64,000 bases of DNA from Stenopsyche tienmushanensis (Eukaryota; Arthropoda; Insecta; Trichoptera; Stenopsychidae), in contig WACJ01000108.1 of the NCBI GenBank assembly GCA_008973525.1, positions 62,001 to 126,000 of the forward strand, in the 5' to 3' direction. Under the pieces are notes generated by a model. That model had not been told where the DNA came from. It worked only from the letters and a program-made list of their open reading frames with translations, and made no database searches. Below, piece after piece: positions 1 through 12,965 of the stretch (its first letter is position 1; each line of letters starts with the position of its first letter). A program made the position numbers and the translations under genes.

Positions 1-704
1 GCAGTGTGCTACATCACATACACATACACTTGTACTCGTATCGACTCGTTATGAAAGGCAGCCGACCAAATACGGTCATATTAACCTCTTCGAGCCATAT
101 GCGATGCGCCGAGGCGTGGGACGCCCTATATTCAAATTATCATCAGCAATACCGCCATAAACATACATCTATCAAAAAAAAAGATAACGTTCGTCACCGT
201 TTAAATTTAATAAATCCGAACTTTGATAAATTATAATTCATATATTATCCTTCATTTAGTCGATGCTAAAAGAATACCTACACAATCGAAGTCATTTTGC
301 ATCGAAGCAGTTTATGTATTTATACTACTCATACTACCGTTTAAACTAAACGTAGATAAGTAGTTAGTAGTAAGATAGTAATTAAACGTAAATTTTTGTT
401 CTCGATATCAACCATGTCGTATTAAATGATATTTTTTTGGGAATATTCAACTTAATTTTTGTATTATAATTTATGACGACCAAATTAAAATTAATTTTAA
501 ATTGGTTGCATTCGCATTTTTTTTTACCAAAACGACACTATATAATCGTTCAGCTAAATTTATATGATCGCAAACAATTCGATATTTCGATAGTGTTTTG
601 AGCAAAGCTGTCCTGCGATCATAGCGTCGTGTGATGGTCGTTTTCGATCACTTCAGACCAAAAACGCAGTTGTCATCGGAAGACTGCGAAAGAGAGGGAG
701 AGAG
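1..704. other. Upstream region of the PAXBP1-like gene
   Basis: I see no gene I can support here. Bases 60-125 are slightly GC-richer than the surroundings and could belong to an exon of a gene off the left edge, but no splice-consistent reading frame is evident. Bases 240-600 are AT-rich. The stretch just before 705 should hold the promoter and 5' UTR of the PAXBP1-like gene; I cannot place a start site. Confidence 0.4.
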
Positions 705-3700
705 ATGTCGCTGTTCAGGAGGCCCAAGAGGCGCACCCAGCGACGGATCGCTCCGGAGGACGAAGAGACGGCGGCCGAGGATGCGCAGCCCCTCCCGCAG
801 CCCCCGCCTCGGCTCCCGGCGGCGCCCCCGAGGCCTCTCCTCAGTTTCGCGGACGAAGGTTATACCATTTCACGATTCGTCGATCGCTCCGATCGTCCGA
901 TCGGAGACCGTCGGGGCGCTCTCCCCGGAGAGGGGCGCTTCGGCCTCCGTTGTCGATTTCGAACTTGACGATACACTTTGACGTTTTCTATTTCAGTGGA
1001 AGAAGAAACGGAGACGTTCCGGGTGAAGAAGTCTTCCCACAGTAAAAAACTGCAAAGACAGAAGGATCGGGAACGTCGAAACAGAAACGAAAAGGAAGAC
1101 ACCGGGCACTCGAACTCCGAGGAGCGACATCCCCCTCGGGTTGCGAACGGCACTTTTACGGCGCGCGAAGATGATGACTTTTCAAAAAACAGTAGGAAAA
1201 ATGATAATTTCACTAAGGTATAAAATTGCATAACTGATATTTGTAAGTGCAGCATAATTTTTTATTCACTCGGTTCTGATCTCTCCGGCGATGCCGATCG
1301 TTAGTTTTGTCGCGACGCGGCAAATTGCTCTCCGCCCGTTGTCCAAATTTTAAATTCTAATAAATGCAGTTTTTGCGTGCTGATCATTTTGCTGTTTGTT
1401 TTAATTATATTTTTAAACGATCGAGAACCATCTCAGACGGATAATTATTTTACAGTCTGGTGAATAAAAAATTTGCTGCATCAGGGGCTGTGTTGATTTT
1501 TGAGTCTATTAGATATTTAGTAGAAATAATGCATTTTTTAAAAATCACAAAATATCAAGACAGATATGAAATCACATATTTAAGTGTATGAAATTCTTCA
1601 AAGAGACTGATCCAACCGGTCAGATTTTTTTGAATGCATGCACTGCTCGATTGTGTGTATACTTCAAACTGAACGATTTTTTTAGTGCGTTCTATTAGCC
1701 TCGCGAGGAATAAGTCTGCTTGTTAAAGATGGACACTATATGATAAAAAATCAGCACACGTGTCCAGATCGAGTAATCTGGAAATGCTGTAATGGTTTCT
1801 ACATAAAAATATTTCATGAAAGTTATTGAAATAAACTAGCTTAGGCTATTCATCTATTACATAACCAATACATAATTAAAATATTGTTATTACCGCTTTG
1901 GAGAGTGCATCGAATGGACAAACATAGGATGCTGATTTAGGAACTGCTTGAGACTGCTGCTGCTAGATTTATCGACACATTCAGTATCTCTCATCGTTAA
2001 GATTTATTTGAGTCTGCAATAAAATTATATTTCATTTAGCGCTATAACCCATTGGATGAAAATATGAAAAACAAGATTTTCTTTGGTGAATATCAAATGA
2101 TATTAAATGTATTTCCTTCCTACTTTGCTACATTGTATGGAATCTTTTTCATTTCTTTCTAATTGTATCAAACATTTTTTAAATGTACGATAATGTGTAG
2201 TGTAAAAATTGCTCACACAAGCATGATTGGTATTACAGAAGTTGTAAAAATATTTTTATTATCTTCTCAATTAACTACTTTATTATATATAAATTTTGTG
2301 TATAGATATTGAGATGAAAAATGCTTTTTCTGTTACAGACTACGCATTCAATCGAAGGACTCGTTTTATCCGGGAGAGCAGCTCTATCCGCAGGCGCTAC
2401 CGGTGATATGACAGATTCTGACGGAGGCGGGGGCAGCGATAACGAAGACGCTCATGCTAATCCTCATTTTAAACCTGTCTTTCGACAACCAAATGATTCG
2501 GTAAGAGCATTGTTGGATAGAGGCGTTATACCTGATGCAGCTACTATTCACGCAGCTAGAAAAAAGAGGCAACAGGTATGTGATATTCTTTAACTGTAGT
2601 TGCTTAATTTTTTTAATATATATCGATGAAATCAACAACGATTTAAAAAAACAATGGAGGTACAAATGTCAATAATGTCATGTATATTATATAAAAATGC
2701 AGTATCTTCATCTCAAATATGAAGCTATCTATCAATTTTCACTTTCAATATTTTTTTTAGGCTCGGGAAATAGGTGACTTTGTGCCTTTACAACAGAATA
2801 GTTCTGATTCTATGAAAATCAATCATCTTTCATCGTCAACCATCAACAATGCTAATAGACGCGAGGGACGACTTGTTCGTGAGGACGGTGCAGGAGATGC
2901 TTCCGATGAAGATCCTGATAGGATAGACGTTAAAGGTGTTGCTCCAGAGACATCGAGAAAAGAACGAATTAAATTAGCAAGAGAAGAAGGTCCAGGTCAA
3001 ATATATTTCTATTTTTACCCTCTACTATTCGAAGTCACTTAATACTGTCTGTCTCAGGTTTTAATATAAAAATTGTGCTCATTTAAATCCTTGTAATGTT
3101 TTAAAAAATTACTTTATCAATTACAAGGTCTGATCAAAAATTACTCTGTTGTGTCTGTTGCGTATAATGGATTTTAAACAATGCATTAGCATTAAGTTTT
3201 GTTTTAAATTGCAAAAAGGTGCCAAAGAAGCTCACAAAATGTTCAAATCGGTGTATGGCGATAATGTGGTAACTCTGAAGACTATTGGTATGAGAAAAAT
3301 GTTTCCAGTCATGGATTCAACGATGGGATAAGTGCATCTCTAGCTAAGAACAGTACTTAAAAGGATATTAATTCTATTTTCACGTAAACTTATTATTCAC
3401 CATATTTTTTTGATCAGACCTCGTACATTTGGAGCAATGTTTAATAGTTTATTTTTGAGAGATGTTTTTTTTTATTGTTGGCTCCAATAAATAAGTGATT
3501 GCTGAAATTGAAGCCAAAAATAATCGTTTTACAAAAAAGACATTGAAATGTTATAGAAGCATTGGTGATGAATAAAGTCAAATTTTGCCTGGAAGTTGTT
3601 TTATTAGTCATCTTACAAACTTATTAAGTGATTAGATTTCACTAAGTTTCACCTTGAATATCGTTATTTTAATTTAATTTTTTTTATTATTATTTAGGCT

Positions 3701-6700
3701 CTGATCCTGACAGTGGCGGAGAAGAGTGGGAAACTCAACAAATAAGAAAGGCTGTCACGCAAAATCAGGTTGAGAGTGATCACAGTGAAAACTTATGTTA
3801 ATGTGTATTTCTCGATATAGTGTTTATGAATAAGCATTTTCTTATTGTTTTAGATAATTGCGGTTCAACAAGAAACTTATTATGGTGGGAACTATATGAT
3901 GCCAACTTCAATACCATATTCAGGTTATTTTGATGTTATTATTCATATTATCCAACGATATGAATAAAATCATAATTCATTTTGGATTTTTTTTTCAGAT
4001 TCTGAACTGAATCCATTTTCAGTTGCGCCATCTGGTATAGGTTTACCTTCGATTATCGCCGAACATCTTAAACCCCTTGCTCAAACAGACGGAGAAACAT
4101 TTTTAACTCCTAGTCAACTTATTGAAGTATTTGAACAGAGGTATTTAAATCAAAAATTATCAATGGGAAACCAAGGATAGATGTTCTCAAACCATGGAAA
4201 AGGAATAAAATAAATAAATATGCTTTTAAAATGTTTTGCATCATATTTTAGGCTTAAAATTCTTAATGAAGTCAAGCATCTAAAAAGAGCAGAACTTGCT
4301 GATATGGATATTGAACTTGAAAAGCTTTATGAAACTCGGCAGTCATGTATAAAGAGAGCGCCACTCATAGCATCACGCTATGAATTTTATCAAAAATTGA
4401 GGGGATATTTAACAGACCTTATTGAATGTCTAGATGAAAAGGTATATATATATATATATTTATTTTATCTATTGCGTGAGTAAAATGTTGTTTTTTATTA
4501 AATCTGCTTTACATCCGTTATTAGATGCCATTATTGAATGCTTTGGAAGCACGCGCTATGACTTTACAAAAGAGAAAAGCTGCATTTTTATGTGAAAGGA
4601 GAAGATCAGACGTAAGAGATCAAGCGCATGATGTTTTACAAACTGCAGGTATGTTAATTAATTGTGCTTACTTTAGTCTTTAGCTATATAAGGTGGTTTA
4701 TTTATAACAATTTGCACTCTCGATTATGTGTTTAAGGTGGCGTTGCAAAGAAAGATCCAGGTAATGAAGAACGCAGGCGACGATGTGCCGAGCGGGAAGG
4801 ACGTAGACTTCGACGGAGACGTGCACGAGAACAATTAGCTGCTGGAGGCGCGCCGGTTATACATCGAGATGGAGATTCTAGTGATGATGAAGTTCCTCAA
4901 ACGGAATTAGCTGCTTATGAAACCACCCAAGGTAATTTAATTTTTCCCATTTAATGTCTGAATCTGAAAAAACGAATTCACAATAGCATAAAATTTTTAT
5001 TACATTAAGCCTGATGTGTGATCTAAATTTTTTTTCCAGAACAAGTACTAGCTGATGCAGATGCTTTGTTTTCCGATACCTTAGATGAATTTTCTTCATT
5101 AGCTAGTGTTCTTTCTCATTTAGAAGATTGGAAACAAAAAGATCATTCTGCTTATGTAGATGCATATGTAAGTCTTTGTTTGCCACGTCTTGCCGGCCCA
5201 TTTCTACGATTGAAGGTGATTTATTTTTACAATTGAAATTTATATATAAACTCATAAAGAATAACTCATGACAATAACTGATTTATGGTTTTTAGCTACT
5301 TTTATGGAACCCTATAACTGATGAAACAGCTCCAGATTGGGATAAAATGCAGTGGTATAGGTATGTAAACAATAACTATGTATAGTCATTTAATTTTTTG
5401 TCCACAACCATGAACACGTCTTGTTGCTCGAAATATTAGAAGTTTATCTCTGAAATAAAAAACATGACTGCGTATATCTTATATATGTTTTTAAATTTTA
5501 TTTTAGGGGACTAATGCTTTATGGACTTCAGGAAAATCTTAATGATTCCGAAACTGAGGATTTATTAGCTTCAGATCCAGATATTTGCCTCATACCTAAT
5601 ATAGTACAAAAGGTTATACTCCCTAAACTTACAGGTATTTTACCATTTTGATGATGAAACCAATTCTTTTGGATGATTCTTCTCGAGTATCAGTTTTATT
5701 TTGTTACGAAAATAATTCAAACTACAGTATAATTTCGATCATCCAGGGACGCATTGTACCGAAAACAATTTGCAATCTTTTTAAATGCGTATAAAGTTGA
5801 AATTGTACTGTATGTATATTTGGTTTCAGTTCATGTTTGTCTAACGAGTTGTATTGTTGTTATTTCAGAGCTCATTGAGGGAACGTGGGATCCCATGTCG
5901 GGAGCTCAGAGCAGACGGCTTGCTTCGCTATTAAGAAGAGGAGGCTTATTACCCGGTGCTAATCCAAACAGTCGTCCGTTTACAGATTTAGCAAAAGCCG
6001 TTGTAATCAGAGTAAAGGTGGCCTTACAGCATGATGTTTTTATACCTATTCTACCAAAGAGGTAAAACACTTGATCTAATAAGTGAATTGTTATTAATTG
6101 ATCATTAATAAAGAGGGTTTTTTTTATCATAGTGTGGTTGATCCAGGACCTCGAGGTGGATGTGCGTTTTTAAAGAGACAAGTGGCTGCAGGTGCTCGTT
6201 TACTCAATAATCTCATTGCATTCTATGGTGTTATTGCTGATAACACTTTAGCTCCATTAGCACTAGAAGCATTATTGCAACGATATCTTCTCGCTGGTAT
6301 TAGATGTTCACCACCAGGTATATTAATTGGACATACACTCTTTAATCATTTGACTGCTACGTTTGAAAAATAGAAACTGTCTCCATAGGCCATGATATTT
6401 TAACATGAAAAGAAATGTTACCTTAATGTGCCTTATCGGACATAGGGGATCTCCATAGATCTTACTAGGGAAAGAATTTATTGTGGTGGTTTTCCATTGC
6501 CTTCCACACGTGATAAAGTAAGAATAGAATTATTTGGAAAGGTAGGAAAGGAGAGAATCTATGAGTGAGTTGTGAAATTATCATTATATATAAATGAAAA
6601 TTTAATTATTTTTGCAAATTCAATCACTCACTCATGGGTGTCCCTGTACAACTTTATTAATCGCCTCAGCATTTACTTTTTCAAATACAGAAAATCAGAT

Positions 6701-8249
6701 CCTGGATCAAGAGGATTGATGAGAAATATTTATGATCTCCCAAGTTTATTGGTACATTGTCCTTGGACTCTTCTGTTGTGGGGGATCCACTGGTTTTTGT
6801 CTTCTTCGTTTAGCGTCTTCTTTCTGCTGCATAACACACTTTGTGTATTTGCACCACGTATTCCATGCCTCAGCATCCTTGAGCATTGAAGGGATCATGT
6901 TGTTGGGCGAGAGCTAGTATCCTTAGAGCTCCTCGCTTAGGGTATCCCTTTCAACACTCTATGCTTGACAGTCGAATGTCATTGCCAACTTCACAGTGGT
7001 GGCATTTCGGGCCTGTCTCTTTTCTTAAGGTAGCTGCCAAAGCATCCATGCCTGGTGAGAATCTGGGTCAGGTGGTAACACATTTGGGCATGTTGCCTGG
7101 CCATCCACAATTCCAGGTTTGGTATTAGTTCATATGTCGACCGACCTTTTGTGGAATTGCCCCATCGAGACTGCCACACCACCAATGTAGTTTCTCTAGC
7201 CGCCTTCTTAGATTTCCCTTTTTGAACCGACAATCTCTCCTGAGCGAGCAGGTCAATTGACAGTATGGCAGTCAGTGCCAAGATAGCATATTCCGACGTT
7301 GCAGTATGCAGCAGTCACCCTGATCACACTTCTTTTTTGGACTCTGGCCAAGTTGAGCCGGTTAACTCGCAGTGCTTCGGCTCAAAACGATGCACCGAGT
7401 GAACTACTTCGTTGTAGAGTTTTCTTCTGCTGGTTTTTGGGCCTCCAATGTTAGGCTTCAACCTGGCCAGGATCTCTGCAATGTTGGCCATCTTTACCGT
7501 GTGTGTGACAAAGAGGAGTTTGTCATCAATTTCCACCCCCGAGTATTGAATGGATCTAAATAATTTAATTACATGATCGTCAGGATTGGAGGCGCAAGTT
7601 TTCTGCGTCTTGTGAAGAAAAGCGCTTCCGTCTTCTGGACAGCGAGTTCCAGTCCAGCTTTCGTTGACCACCTTTTCACCTTTCGCAATGTATCTTCACA
7701 GGTCATGTGCACGATCTCCGCAGATTTGGTGATGACTAAGTTAGCTTGAAATATATTTTTCTGGACATATCCTAAGATGTCACGTACACATATAGTTTAA
7801 ACATTTAGCAACCACAAATAAAATATGTTTTTGACTATAAACGCCTGTGGAAATAGATTCTCAGTGGTGGCAGTTGATTGGTTAAATGATTTTCTTTTTA
7901 TATTGTAAATTATCTTACTTGATTTCTAACCTATTTATTTTCATAGTGTATAGTGCTGATATCTGTTATACAATGGCAACTTGTTTACCTAGAGCATGGA
8001 TAGAACAGGAGCGTTTAAAACCTCCACTGCAACAGTTTATTGTATGCTGTCAAGAAGTTCTTGCCAATCTTGCTGATAATGTTTTAAATTTGTAAGTATT
8101 TGATTTGACTATGCGCACAGCAATAGTCTATTTATTTTAGATATATATATATATATAATATTGTATATTTTTCTTTTAGAAGAGCTATCGAACAGGTGAG
8201 ATCTGCTATTGGTGTTCTTCAATCCAGCCAATCATTAAGAAGAGATTGA
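705..8249 (+). CDS. PAXBP1: PAXBP1/GCFC1-like (GC-rich sequence DNA-binding factor-like) protein
   Basis: Seventeen exons join in phase: 705-858, 997-1217, 2339-2575, 2761-2995, 3698-3768, 3854-3923, 3999-4140, 4252-4441, 4525-4648, 4737-4931, 5040-5215, 5296-5360, 5507-5634, 5869-6061, 6133-6317, 7947-8091, 8180-8249. They give 866 residues, close to the family's usual length. The N-terminus (MSLFRRPKRRTQRR) leads into an acidic, proline-rich stretch and FRVKKSS, as in PAXBP1. IPDAATIHAARKKR and WETQQIRKAV are family signatures, followed by a coiled coil, an arginine-rich segment and the GCFC domain (LPRLAGPFLRLK, then a tryptophan-rich part). In vertebrates PAXBP1 links PAX3/7 to histone methylation; GCFC-domain proteins are also tied to spliceosome disassembly. 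The role here is inferred from family only. Intron 4 holds a mariner derivative and intron 15 an R1 fragment. A polyadenylation signal AATAAA lies near 8270. Confidence 0.9.
3124..3423 (+). mobile_element. Deletion derivative of a mariner transposon (300 bp)
   Basis: The element is bounded by near-perfect inverted ends of the form CRAGGTCTGATCAAAAA and flanked by TA on both sides (3122-3123 and 3424-3425), the mariner target duplication. A short reading frame inside (about 3167-3330) resembles the N-terminal helix-turn-helix of mariner transposases (ISIKFCFKLQKGAKEAHKMF) but the catalytic part is missing. It sits in intron 4 of the PAXBP1-like gene. The same ends recur on the element at 20361-21172. 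Confidence 0.85.
6385..7745 (-). mobile_element. 5'-truncated, decayed R1-clade non-LTR retrotransposon
   Basis: Read on the minus strand, the segment contains the end of a reverse transcriptase and its C-terminal tail in several broken frames. Recognisable pieces are ARLKPNIGGPKTSRRKLYN (near 7430-7490) and WQSRWGNSTKGRSTYELIPN followed by LTQILTRHGCFGSYL (6990-7200), as in R1-clade elements, where a zinc-knuckle-like region follows. The low-coordinate end contains a GTGTGGAAGGCAATGGAAAA-type tail (complement near 6500), a motif I associate with retroelement 3' ends. Frameshifts and stops rule out activity. It lies antisense inside intron 15 of the PAXBP1-like gene. The outer borders are approximate. 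Confidence 0.75.
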
Positions 8250-8739
8250 TCATTTTAATTTTAATCATAGCAATAAAGACAATTTTACAATTTTCCCGGC
8301 TCTTATTTATAAACTTAAAACGACCTGGTATTATGAAGTTAACCTTTCCCTTACGATGCTTACGTATTTAGTACGCCATATGACATTCTAAAACCCCGTA
8401 ACTTATATTTCATGTCGATATTTGATAATATATATATCAATATAGATAGTATATCGAGATTCAATGTAGTAATTTTGTAAAAATTTCCATTATTACAATT
8501 TTACTACAACACGTGTAGTAAATACACCATAGTAAAGAAAAGATTAAATATTATATATTATTTAAACGTGTTTGTTGAGTTAAATACAGTTAAACGTATG
8601 ACTATCAATATAAATAATGTAGAACAAGTTTGAATAATTTTTATTGTAAAAAGTATAAAATATTCTTTTTATTTTGAACAAATAGGGAATTGCCCAATAT
8701 TCTTAACCATGTTGATATTTATTCTAATTACTATCTGGC

Positions 8740-8962
8740 TGTGGGTTTGACTATAGTGTGGGGCATTGTGCTTGCCCTTCAGGGCCGCTGATCAAAATAT
8801 GTTGAATTTTGTGACAAGTAAAACACATTTGGTGGAATTTAAATGCTGCCAGAAAGATGAGCAAAGGTAGTTTTTAGCGACGGGCAATATTTAAATTGGT
8901 TTTTTTAAATTAATGGATTTATTTTCATGAAGAACGGCAAGAATTTATTCACACACCCAATA
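8740..8962 (+). mobile_element. 3' fragment of a mariner transposon (TGTGTGAATAAGTTC family)
   Basis: The plus strand preserves the C-terminal end of a mariner transposase (LPER, a stop, then AKVV and SDGQY, where active relatives read LPERW-KVV-SDGQYF) and runs into the inverted end GGCAAGAATTTATTCACACA at 8934-8957. No matching left end is visible, so the fragment is truncated. Related copies lie at 17398-17776 and 51568-52237. It fills most of the gap between the tail-to-tail PAXBP1-like and ZAD genes. Confidence 0.65.
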
Positions 8963-9084
8963 CTTCAATAAAACTTCATAAAAAATAATGTTTTCGTACA
9001 ACATTTTATTGAAGAATAATATAAAAACTATTTTATCAACTGATATGTGTAAAAATCCATTTTTTTGGTACTCGCTAGTAAATT

Positions 9085-11002
9085 TTAATGTGATTTTTTT
9101 ATATGTTGACTTCTCTTCCAAGAGTCGATAAATGCACGAGAACATTCCGAACATTTATACGGCAGGTCTCCGGTATGAATACGAATGTGTTTTCTCTAAA
9201 AAGCAATCAACAAATGTAAGCAAGACAATGCGAATATAAAATTCATATAATTTATTGAAATATATAAATATGTATTTCATTACCAATCCAGTGTTATCTC
9301 GAAAAGATTTACCGCAAACTTTACAAACGTAATTTTTTTCACCAGTATGAGCTCGTACGTGCTTTTTAAGTGCGCTCGGGTAGGCTGTACGAAAATCGCA
9401 AAAGGTACAGGCAAAAGGCTGTTCACCCGTATGTGCTCTTTCGTGTGCTTGTAAATTTCCAGCTTGGGTGAATGTACGGCTGCAGATATTACAGGAAAAC
9501 GGTCTTGCTCCGTTGTGGACGCGTTGATGAATAATAAGCGTTTCTTTGCGTGCAAAACTAGAAAGTATGAATAAAATTTTTTTTTTAAATTAAATTTTTT
9601 TTTTTAATTAAAATTTTAAATAAAAATTTAAAAACAGGTTTTTTCACTGTTATTAAATAGAGAGAGTGTTTCAAATCCATTGAAAATATGATATGTTATT
9701 CAGTCGATTCTTAAAATTGAACAAGCATACCTTGCATTGCAATCGGGGCAAGCGAATGGTCGGTGTAATGTATGAAGTGAGCGGTGATGCGCGCGGAGTC
9801 CTGCTCTTTGTCGAAATGATTTTTCGCACTCGTTACATTTAAATGGACGGGCACCAGTATGGACCCGGAGATGAGCTTCCAAAGTACAAGCTGATTTGAA
9901 TCCTAAAAGATCAAATGAGATTTTGAAAATACCCATTTTTCGTTAATCTAATTTCTATACAATGCAATTTAAAGTATAGTCACCTTTTGCACAATAACTA
10001 CAGAGATATCTTTTGTAATCCGGATGGTTCTTTAAATGTTCTAAAAAATTTTTTCTTCCTAATAGTTCTTTTTCACAGAGAGTACAGCTGAACTTCTTCA
10101 GTTTTTTTTTTATTTTTTCGTCGTTTGTTTCAACAGGACATTTATCATTGCTGAAAATTAGGAAGTAAATTTTAGGATGTGCGTTATGCAAATTTTTCCT
10201 TATTTTTGGTGTCGCATCTGATGATTTATCCTGCCGATAAAATATACTCAACTCCATAAACTTGGACACGTCGATAATACTTTGATAATCATTTGTATCA
10301 TAATTTTCTTCAATTCGAGTACTAGTTTTATTTTCTAATTCCCTTGTTTTAATCACTTCTAAGGATTTTTCATTTTCACTAAAAATAAAAATTGCTATTT
10401 GATGTGAAATGAACGAGATGCATACTATATCGATATTTATACTCAAACCTAATTTGTTCACATGAGGTTAATCTGTCGTTGATCGTTTTTAAAGATTGTT
10501 TATTTATCTTATATCTCGTTTTCTTTGTTGTATTACGTTCCTCTTCATCAGGAGTATGATCAAATAATAATGGGCAATCATTTTCAGTTGAATCATCGCT
10601 GGTTTCACACATAATTTCAAGCTTAATATCATTTTTTATTGAATTAAAATTATTTTCATTTTTCTTTTGGATATGCTTATTTAATAGTAGGGCAGTCTCG
10701 ATGCATCTTTTCCTAAATGAATAAGACACATCCAAGTCTTTTGAGCAGGCGACACAAATGAACATTGGGAGATCATTGATTGAAAATGCCTATTTCAAAA
10801 AAATAAACTATGTAGGTTTTAGTTGAAGAATTGTGTTATAATGGATTAAATAAAACATATTTATATTGCTGACGTTAATTGGAGCACAATCCGTAAATTT
10901 CGAGAGGAGAATTGATTCCAAAGGCTGTAATGTTTGTGGCTCTTCTCGGAGGCATACTCGACATGCATGAATCCACCAAATTGATTTTTCTTCATTCTGC
11001 AT
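9085..11002 (-). CDS. ZAD-domain C2H2 zinc finger protein
   Basis: Six exons on the minus strand: 11002-10874, 10789-10449, 10378-9984, 9902-9731, 9557-9284, 9195-9085. Together they encode 473 residues with all phases consistent. The N-terminus is a zinc-finger-associated domain (CRVCL ... FICVAC, four zinc-binding cysteines). An acidic, poorly conserved linker follows, then eight C2H2 fingers (starting [16 protein letters not shown], ending [16 protein letters not shown]...H) with TGE/TGA-type linkers. ZAD proteins are arthropod transcription factors that dimerise through the ZAD; the target genes cannot be read from sequence. The first donor site (AAC|GTCAGC) is less canonical than the rest, so the ZAD junction is the least certain. 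The head-to-head neighbour at 12168 leaves about 1.1 kb of shared upstream DNA. Confidence 0.88.
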
Positions 11003-12167
11003 TATTTCGTTGTGTTATTACAATTTAATTTACTAAACTTTTAATATCTGTCAATATACCCATTCTTGCCATTATAAATAATAGAGAGCCCTATTACGTG
11101 TGATAGCATTGCGCCAATTTTATTTATATTATTTCATTTTTTTATGAAATCAATTGTTTTCAACATTGAATTAAGGTTTGTGTATATTTATTTGTGAAAT
11201 TTTGATTTATGAAAACTATATCAATTAGACGAAATGACTTCATAATATTTTCATAATAATCATGGACTTGACCACCTGTACTAACTAAATAATTATGGTA
11301 TAAAATGAGAAATGATTAAAGTGTTAGGGTATTTATATTCTGTACTTGTATTTTGATAACATTTTGTTATCACAAAATGCGGAAGACATACACTTGGCGA
11401 TATTTAAATTTATGTAAATCTTCTATCGTTAGTTACTAAATGTACAGTACGCGTAAAAATTACATTTTTAATTCTTAGGTGCTTATCAAAACTATTATTA
11501 CGTTTTTTGTTGTATTATTATGAGCTAAGAAAACTGGGTAGATATCATTTTTAAAAAGGCAAGCAAATGATATCTTGAGTGCAATGAAATAATTTATCTC
11601 AAAGTTAAATTATAAAAAAGAAACAAGGTTAAATTAGTGGATTTATTTGCTGAAATTTTCATTACTAGTATTTGAAAGTTAAATCATTATTATCTATTAA
11701 TTTATAAATTGTTGTGTTTATTTATTCATATAAAAAAAGCCTTATATTACAGCATTTCATGTGGATATGAACAACAATTTATTCCAAATATTGTAATGTT
11801 TCCCCCATACTTTTACCTACTTTGCAAAAAAAAAAACCCATTACATTTGTTTTAGATTTTGATCACCTTGTATAAGACTATATGTAATTCTTTTTGCGAT
11901 ACAGAACCGGTTTAGTCAGCATTGAGTTCAAGTCGCAGTAACCTTAAGGTATTTGCATGCTTTTTCACACATAAAAAGAAATATTTTCTTATTAGAATAT
12001 TGCAATTATTTAAAATGTTATTTTTTAAATGCTTATCTAAAGTATACATTTTGTTAACTAAAAAAACTATACCCGTCGTCTATTTTCAATGAGTTATAAA
12101 AATATATTTATTATTATAAATTTTGTTACAAATATATTTAAATATTATTTCATTCGCAGAAACAACG
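11003..12167. other. Intergenic region; probable 5' UTR exon of the next gene
   Basis: This AT-rich DNA separates two divergently transcribed genes. I see no reading frame of note. A stretch near 11918-11948 (TTAGTCAGCATTGAGTTCAA) looks like an arthropod initiator (TCAGY) followed by a short leader ending in a GT donor at about 11949. A CAG acceptor at 12157-12159 sits just before the ATG at 12168, suggesting a 5' UTR intron of roughly 210 bp. Confidence 0.45.
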
Positions 12168-12564
12168 ATGCGTTATTTTGTGTGCCTGCTTTTTATATTA
12201 CTAGTAGTAGTCGCAGCTTTGCCCAACGATAAGCACAAACATGATAATAAAAAGAAAGCATCCAGTTCCGAAGAATCCCCAAAGCTATTTTTCCAAGGTA
12301 CATTAAATAATCTATCTTTTTTTGTTTTTAATGAAATATATTTAAAAAAAATTACTTATAATTAATAATTATAATAAAACAGGACTAACGTGCAAAGAAG
12401 CAAGACTTAAGACGCCTGGTGATAAGAAATTTTGGTTCTTGTTCAACAAAGAATGCGGAAATAAGCTTTTCAATAATAAATTGGGAAATTTGCCGATTCC
12501 CAGCGATGCTCCTGTTATTAATGACTTGGAAATGCATTTACTACCTTTGCAACCCTCTAAATAA
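12168..12564 (+). CDS. Short secreted protein of unknown function
   Basis: Two exons, 12168-12297 and 12383-12564, give 103 residues. The start is a strong signal peptide (MRYFVCLLFILLVVVAALP). A charged, serine-rich stretch follows (HKHDNKKKASSSEES), then a domain with only two cysteines in the mature part (LTCKEARL and NKECGNKL), presumably one disulphide. The second exon ends in QPSK and a stop; AATAAA follows at about 12593. I do not recognise the family. Length, signal peptide and the single cysteine pair fit a small haemolymph or peptide-like product, but no dibasic-flanked neuropeptide is obvious. The exon junction is in phase and both splice sites are canonical, which supports a real gene. 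Confidence 0.7.
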
Positions 12565-12599
12565 ATACTATTTCGATATGTTTTAAAAAGAAAATAAAT

Positions 12600-12965
12600 A
12601 TCGTTTTTTATTGAATAATATTTTTATTTATTAATTGATTCTAAATTAACGTTAAGCGGAGAGATTAAAACCTTACATTTCGTATGATATTATTTATTTC
12701 AAATATTATAATTGGGTTAAGTTAATATAAATTATTGAAACATTTTTAGATTTAAAAAAATTATAGTTTTAAAATATTTAACATTTAATAAATTTTTTAA
12801 AATGATTGTGGGCTTAAAAATATTTTTTAATAACATAAATAATCATATTTAGTCTGTGGAACGGAATGACAATTTAAAAAAATGTGCGTTCACGTTTGAC
12901 CACAATATATTTGGATATGCTAAAACAACTTTTTGTTGTGGCCAAAAAAAAAACACAAGTAAGCT
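12600..12965. other. Intergenic AT-rich gap
   Basis: The gap lies between the secreted-protein gene and MED28. It is almost pure A/T with no frame or repeat that I can support. The last part must contain the MED28 promoter. Confidence 0.4.

Noticed and set aside
860..1255. Minus-strand frame of 131 codons
   Set aside because: It is antisense to PAXBP1 exons 1-2, whose plus-strand product is recognisable and splice-supported.
9280..9555. Minus-strand frame beginning MHAKKRLL
   Set aside because: It is the wrong frame of ZAD exon 5; the frame in phase with the neighbouring exons encodes C2H2 fingers.
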